Assembly (NCBI GenBank): GCA_028280405.1
Contig: JANQLW010000022.1
Span: 1 to 64,000 of the forward strand
DNA length: 64,000 nt
DNA from: Bacteroidales bacterium
GTDB taxonomy: Bacteria; Bacteroidota; Bacteroidia; Bacteroidales; GCA-2711565
Reading direction: 5' to 3'
Positions 60,191 through 64,000 of this stretch are shown in pieces. A program made the translations under genes and the position numbers. The notes under the pieces were generated by a model. It did no database searches, had not been told where the DNA came from, and saw only the letters and a list, made by a program, of their open reading frames with translations. Each line of letters starts with the position of its first letter. Positions within the stretch are counted from its first letter, which is position 1.

Positions 60191-61033
60191 TTAAATCTTC
60201 ACACTCATAAACTTCCCATTTTTAAACTTCATAATCTCTTTAAAGCCTATCTCTTTTAAAGAAGATATTGCTTCCAGAAAATATAAAGGCAAATCATCTG
60301 GTTTATGAGCATCAGAACTAATGGTTACCGGTATATTCAAAGCTCTGATTTTTTTAAGGATATCTATACCCGGAAAAAATGTATTGGACCTTTTCTTATA
60401 AAGTCCTCTGGTATTGACTTCCAGAATACAATTGTTTTCTTTTGCCAGGGATAAGACTTCATCAATCAGATCCTGATACCACTTTTCATCTTCCTTAAAA
60501 TAGCGATCTTTATTGTGCATTTTTACTTTATCAAAGTGTCCAATAATATCAGGTTTTTGAGTAACTATCATTTCATTGGTTTGACGATAAAATGCAGTAA
60601 CAGCTTTTTTAATATCCCCATCAAAAAGATTGTTTAGACCTTCATCATAGGTTTCATATTTCGGCCCATCTGTAAACCACAATCCCTCTTTCTCAGGATT
60701 GGTAACTAAATGCACTGATCCTAATACATAATCTAATCCTAAACGATTCTTATAGACCGTAAAATCTTCAAGTATTCCAGGAATATAATCAAACTCAAGC
60801 GAGAGGTAAATCTCTATCTGATCTTTATATTTTTCCTTAAGACGTTTGATTTCTTTGCCATAATCATCAATTCTTTCAGGCTTAATGGCGAATGGATTTT
60901 CAAAAGGTAATGGAGAGTGCCCTGAGAAACCCAAAAATTCAAATCCTAATTCTATTGCTTTTTTAACATATGATTCCGGCTCATCCGAACCATCACAAAA
61001 ATGAGTATGTGTGTGTAAGTTAAATAGCTTCAT
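60191..61033 (-). CDS. PHP-domain phosphatase (histidinol-phosphatase type)
   Basis: A 280-residue PHP-family metal-dependent phosphatase. Metal ligands are visible in NLHTHTHFCDGSDEPESY, LSLEFDYIPGI, VLGSVHLVTN, IIGHFDKVKMHN, LEVNTRG and ISSDAHKPDDL. This fits HisJ-type histidinol-phosphate phosphatase, but no histidine genes are near, so the substrate could differ. It follows the U32 gene by 2 bases and is probably co-transcribed. Confidence 0.87.
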   Translation of the reverse strand: MKLFNLHTHTHFCDGSDEPESYVKKAIELGFEFLGFSGHSPLPFENPFAIKPERIDDYGKEIKRLKEKYKDQIEIYLSLEFDYIPGILEDFTVYKNRLGLDYVLGSVHLVTNPEKEGLWFTDGPKYETYDEGLNNLFDGDIKKAVTAFYRQTNEMIVTQKPDIIGHFDKVKMHNKDRYFKEDEKWYQDLIDEVLSLAKENNCILEVNTRGLYKKRSNTFFPGIDILKKIRALNIPVTISSDAHKPDDLPLYFLEAISSLKEIGFKEIMKFKNGKFMSVKI

Positions 61034-61035
61034 GT

Positions 61036-62292
61036 TTAATCTTCAAATACAGGATCTACTTCAATTACTTTATAAACTTTATCTCCACGGCGAATTAATT
61101 CCTTAACAGGAAGAGAACACAATTCACCTTTCACCGTTTTCCGAACCTTTCCTAAATCAACTCTGATTTCAGAAATAGTATCTTCATAAACTCCGGTTGT
61201 CGGGCCAATAATTTTTATTTCCTCTCCTATTACCAGATCATGGGTCTCCATTTTTACCTCTATCACATTCAGCTTAGAAAAATAATTAGTTACCTTCCCC
61301 ACATAAACTTTTCGCTTTGTTGCTTGTGAACCATATCTCTCAGTCCACTCTCCCATTTTTCTTCCTAAATAATAACCATCCCAGAAACCCCGATTATAAA
61401 CTTCACCTAATCTCCGATTCCAAACTGCTATCTTCTCATCTGTAAAACGACCTTCAAAGTATGCATTTACTGCTTCACGATAACATTCAACAACCGTTTT
61501 TACATATTCAGGTGAACGGCCTCTCCCTTCTATTTTCAAAACACTTACACCGGCTTTCAAGATTTTATCAATAAAAGATATCGTATTCAAATCTTTAGGC
61601 GACATAATATATTCGTTATCTATCTCCAACTCAATTCCTCCATCCTTATCTTTTACTTCATAAGGTCGGCGACAAATTTGCAGACATGCACCTCGGTTGG
61701 CAGATGAATTCAAATTATCCAAACTTAAATAACATTTTCCGGAAACAGCCATACATAATGCTCCATGAGCAAAGATTTCTATTTGAACCAATTTCCCCGA
61801 AGGTCCGGTAATATTTTGCGCTTTGATTGCATCCGTAATAACTTTAACCTGTTTCAGATTCAGTTCCCTGGCTGTAACCATTACATCTGCAAAATTTGAA
61901 TAGTACTTCACTGCACCTATATTGGTTATGTTAGTCTGCGTTGACATATGCACTTCCATTCTTACTTCATTTGCATATTGAATAACACTTTGATCAGAAG
62001 CTATAATTGCCGTAATCTTATTTGATTTTGCAGCATCTACAATTTTTCTCATCAAAGGAAGTTCATCATCATAAATTACCGTATTCAGGGTAATATAGGT
62101 TCTGATATTTTGCTCCTGACAGATTTCAGATATTTTAACCAAATCCTCCAAAGTAAAATTATTGGACGATTTGGAACGCATATTTAATTGTTCAATCCCA
62201 AAATAAATCGAATCTGCTCCACCCTGAATTGCCGCCATTAAAGACTCATACGAGCCAACAGGGGCCATTATCTCAACATCTTTCGCAGTCAT
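61036..62292 (-). CDS. U32 peptidase family protein (TrhP/YegQ-like)
   Basis: A 418-residue U32 protein with the signature region EIFAHGALCMAVSGKCYLS and Cys positions for an Fe-S cluster (ALC, GKC, GACLQIC). N-terminal MAPVGSYESLMAAIQGGADSIY and the C-terminal barrel (VKMETHDLVIGEEIKIIGPT) complete the family. Close in architecture to E. coli TrhP (YegQ), which hydroxylates U34 of tRNAs with prephenate; peptidase activity is doubtful in this group. First gene before the PHP phosphatase gene. Confidence 0.88.
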   Translation of the reverse strand: MTAKDVEIMAPVGSYESLMAAIQGGADSIYFGIEQLNMRSKSSNNFTLEDLVKISEICQEQNIRTYITLNTVIYDDELPLMRKIVDAAKSNKITAIIASDQSVIQYANEVRMEVHMSTQTNITNIGAVKYYSNFADVMVTARELNLKQVKVITDAIKAQNITGPSGKLVQIEIFAHGALCMAVSGKCYLSLDNLNSSANRGACLQICRRPYEVKDKDGGIELEIDNEYIMSPKDLNTISFIDKILKAGVSVLKIEGRGRSPEYVKTVVECYREAVNAYFEGRFTDEKIAVWNRRLGEVYNRGFWDGYYLGRKMGEWTERYGSQATKRKVYVGKVTNYFSKLNVIEVKMETHDLVIGEEIKIIGPTTGVYEDTISEIRVDLGKVRKTVKGELCSLPVKELIRRGDKVYKVIEVDPVFED

Positions 62293-62308
62293 CTTTTTAA
62301 TTTTTATA

Positions 62309-62316
62309 CAAATGTA
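62309..62316 (-). promoter_or_regulatory. Promoter -7 box for the U32/PHP genes
   Basis: Minus-strand TACATTTG matches TAnnTTTG, 16 bases before the start codon. Confidence 0.55.
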
Positions 62317-62414
62317 AGAGTTTCATCTACAAAAGCAGCAAACGAATTTGAATGATTATAAATAATCTCTTTACCTTAGATTCTTATTTTGAATATCAAC
62401 TAAATAATTATAAA

Positions 62415-64000
62415 ATGAAAATCAATCGAATCATTTCATTAGCTGTATTTCTGTTTGCAGCACAAAGCATTATTGCGAATCCGTTATGGATGAGATATCC
62501 ATCTATCTCGCCTGATGGACAAACTATTGTCTTCTCATATAAAGGAGATTTATACACTGTCCCAACATCAGGTGGTGAAGCAAAAATTCTCACCGTTCAT
62601 GAAGCTTATGACTTCAGGCCTGTTTGGTCTCCGGATGGAAAAACCATCGCTTTTGCTTCAAATCGTCATGGCAATTTTGATATTTTTACGATCCCGGCTA
62701 CAGGAGGAAAAACCAAAAGAATCACTTACTATTCAGGAAATGAATATCCAACCACATTTTCTCCTGATGGGATGAAAATTACTTTCTCTGCTGTTATTCA
62801 GGACAATCCTAAAAACATGGAATTCCCCAGTAGGGCTTTGGACGAATTATATACAATCTCAATAAATGGTGGAAGAGAAAAGCAATTACTTTCCACACCT
62901 GCCAGATATGCACAATATAATTCCCAGGGAGATAAAATTGTTTATCATGATAATAAAAGTGTAGAAAATATTTGGCGTAAACATAACACCCAAGGGTTTG
63001 CACGCGATATCTGGGTATATGATATCAAAAATGACAAACATACTCAATTAACAACTTTTAAAGGTGATGACCGCTTTCCTCTTTTCAGCAATAACGACCA
63101 ATTGATATATTATCTAAGTGAAAGATCAGGAGATTTTAACGTATGTAAATTCTCTTTATCAAATCCTGCACAAATCGAACAGGTCACTAATTTCAAACAT
63201 CATCCCGTACGTTTCTTAAGCATATCAAACAATGGGATCCTTTGCTTTAGTTATCATGGAGAATTATATACAATTACAGACGGAAACTCACCTAAAAAAG
63301 TAAAAGTCACGATCAATATGGATGATAAATCCAATAATGATGTTTTCATGAAATTACGAAACGGTGCTACAGAAATGGCAGTTTCTCCTGATGGAAAAGA
63401 AGTTGTTTTCGTTGTAAGAGGTGAAGTTTTTGTTACATCGGTTGATTATGGAACAACCAAAAGAATTACAAACACTCCTGAACAGGAACGTTCAGTTAGC
63501 TTTAGCCCTGATGGGAAAAGTTTATTATATGCTTCCGAAAGAAACGGAAGCTGGAATTTATATCAGACAAAGCTGGTGAATAAAACTGATTTAAATTTTA
63601 CGAATGCAACTTTACTTAAAGAAGAAGTTATCCTGGAAACAAAAAATGAAACATTCCAGCCTAAATATTCTCCTGATGGAAAAGAAGTCGCATTTCTTGA
63701 AGAAAGAATCATTCTAAGGGTTATAAACCTTAAATCCAAGAAAGTACGTACCATTTTAAAAGGTGATTATAATTATTCTTATACAGATGGAGATCAACAT
63801 TACGATTGGTCGCCAGATGGAAAATGGTTTTTGATGGATCTAAGTGAAAAGCCAAGATGGCCTATCGGAGATATTGTTTTAGTAGATGCACAAGGAAACG
63901 GAAACGTTGTGAATTTGACCCAAAGTGGATATTCTGATGGTGTTGCTAAATGGAGTCTTGGAGGCAAAGCCATGATTTGGGCTACTGACCATCATGGATT
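62415..64000 (+). CDS. Tricorn-like S41 protease, 5' part (runs off the window)
   Basis: About 528 residues of a second Tricorn-like protease, open to the end of the window. Signal peptide ISLAVFLFAAQSIIA, then propeller repeats closely parallel to the first copy: YPSISPDGQTIVFSYKGDLY, RPVWSPDGKTIAFASNRHGN and FQPKYSPDGKEVAFLE. It should continue with PDZ and S41 domains outside the window. Starts at the ATG at 62415. Confidence 0.88.
   Translation, partial: MKINRIISLAVFLFAAQSIIANPLWMRYPSISPDGQTIVFSYKGDLYTVPTSGGEAKILTVHEAYDFRPVWSPDGKTIAFASNRHGNFDIFTIPATGGKTKRITYYSGNEYPTTFSPDGMKITFSAVIQDNPKNMEFPSRALDELYTISINGGREKQLLSTPARYAQYNSQGDKIVYHDNKSVENIWRKHNTQGFARDIWVYDIKNDKHTQLTTFKGDDRFPLFSNNDQLIYYLSERSGDFNVCKFSLSNPAQIEQVTNFKHHPVRFLSISNNGILCFSYHGELYTITDGNSPKKVKVTINMDDKSNNDVFMKLRNGATEMAVSPDGKEVVFVVRGEVFVTSVDYGTTKRITNTPEQERSVSFSPDGKSLLYASERNGSWNLYQTKLVNKTDLNFTNATLLKEEVILETKNETFQPKYSPDGKEVAFLEERIILRVINLKSKKVRTILKGDYNYSYTDGDQHYDWSPDGKWFLMDLSEKPRWPIGDIVLVDAQGNGNVVNLTQSGYSDGVAKWSLGGKAMIWATDHHG

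Overview
The window is a 64 kb piece of an AT-rich Bacteroidota (Bacteroidetes) chromosome, probably a Bacteroidales/Marinilabiliales-like anaerobe or facultative anaerobe. Evidence: about twenty promoters with the Bacteroidetes -7 box TAnnTTTG, weak or absent Shine-Dalgarno sequences at most genes, a SusC/SusD pair with ECF sigma and FecR, DUF4270, DUF3109, a Bacteroidetes-type insert in AtpD, and a long type-2-like IleRS. Both strands are used, and most of the content is core housekeeping separated by hairpin-rich intergenic repeats.

Layout. 0.4-9.2 kb: gamma-glutamyltranspeptidase, a four-helix-bundle protein, ileS, a DksA/TraR-like protein, lspA, atpD-atpC. 9.2-10 kb: two opposite-strand genes (CDGSH protein, NTF2-like lipoprotein) that split the ATP synthase locus. 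10.2-15.2 kb: atpBEFHAG. 15.4-24.3 kb (minus strand): ECF sigma, FecR, SusC, SusD and a TlpA-like thioredoxin, with a four-helix-bundle gene between perfect 36-bp inverted repeats inserted between sigma and FecR. The TlpA-like gene has an in-frame TGA exactly at the first redox-active Cys. 24.7-31.6 kb: a small secreted protein, ferritin, then a TetR / LolA-like / DUF1302-like barrel / RND-MMPL export operon with two matching TetR operators. 31.7-36.7 kb: a Crp/Fnr regulator divergent from an operon encoding a NifX-like protein, a small Cys-rich protein, DsrC, DsrM-like and DsrK-like subunits and a class V aminotransferase (cysteine desulfurase type), with no dsrAB in view. 36.9-45.9 kb: DUF3109, a Tricorn-like protease, ornithine carbamoyltransferase, a Zn-ribbon protein, glyS and two lipoproteins. 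46.4-64 kb: pth-rplY-prs, tRNA-Leu(CAA), a CTP-type S41 protease, Fe-type superoxide dismutase, glmS, DUF4270, a truncated GT5 protein, proline dehydrogenase, the DUF177-rpmF-plsX-fabH operon, a GNAT acetyltransferase, a PHP phosphatase, a U32 protease-family protein and the 5' part of a second Tricorn-like protease.

The strongest candidate for an undescribed system is the regulated DsrC/DsrMK-like operon at 32.6-36.7 kb. It looks like a sulfur-carrier to quinone electron-transfer module that works without a local sulfite reductase and may be fed by the adjacent desulfurase. Second is the TlpA-like gene whose redox Cys codon is TGA (possible selenocysteine, otherwise a single nonsense mutation). 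Third are structured intergenic elements: the inverted-repeat-flanked four-helix-bundle cassette, and an attenuator-like element upstream of a lipoprotein gene.
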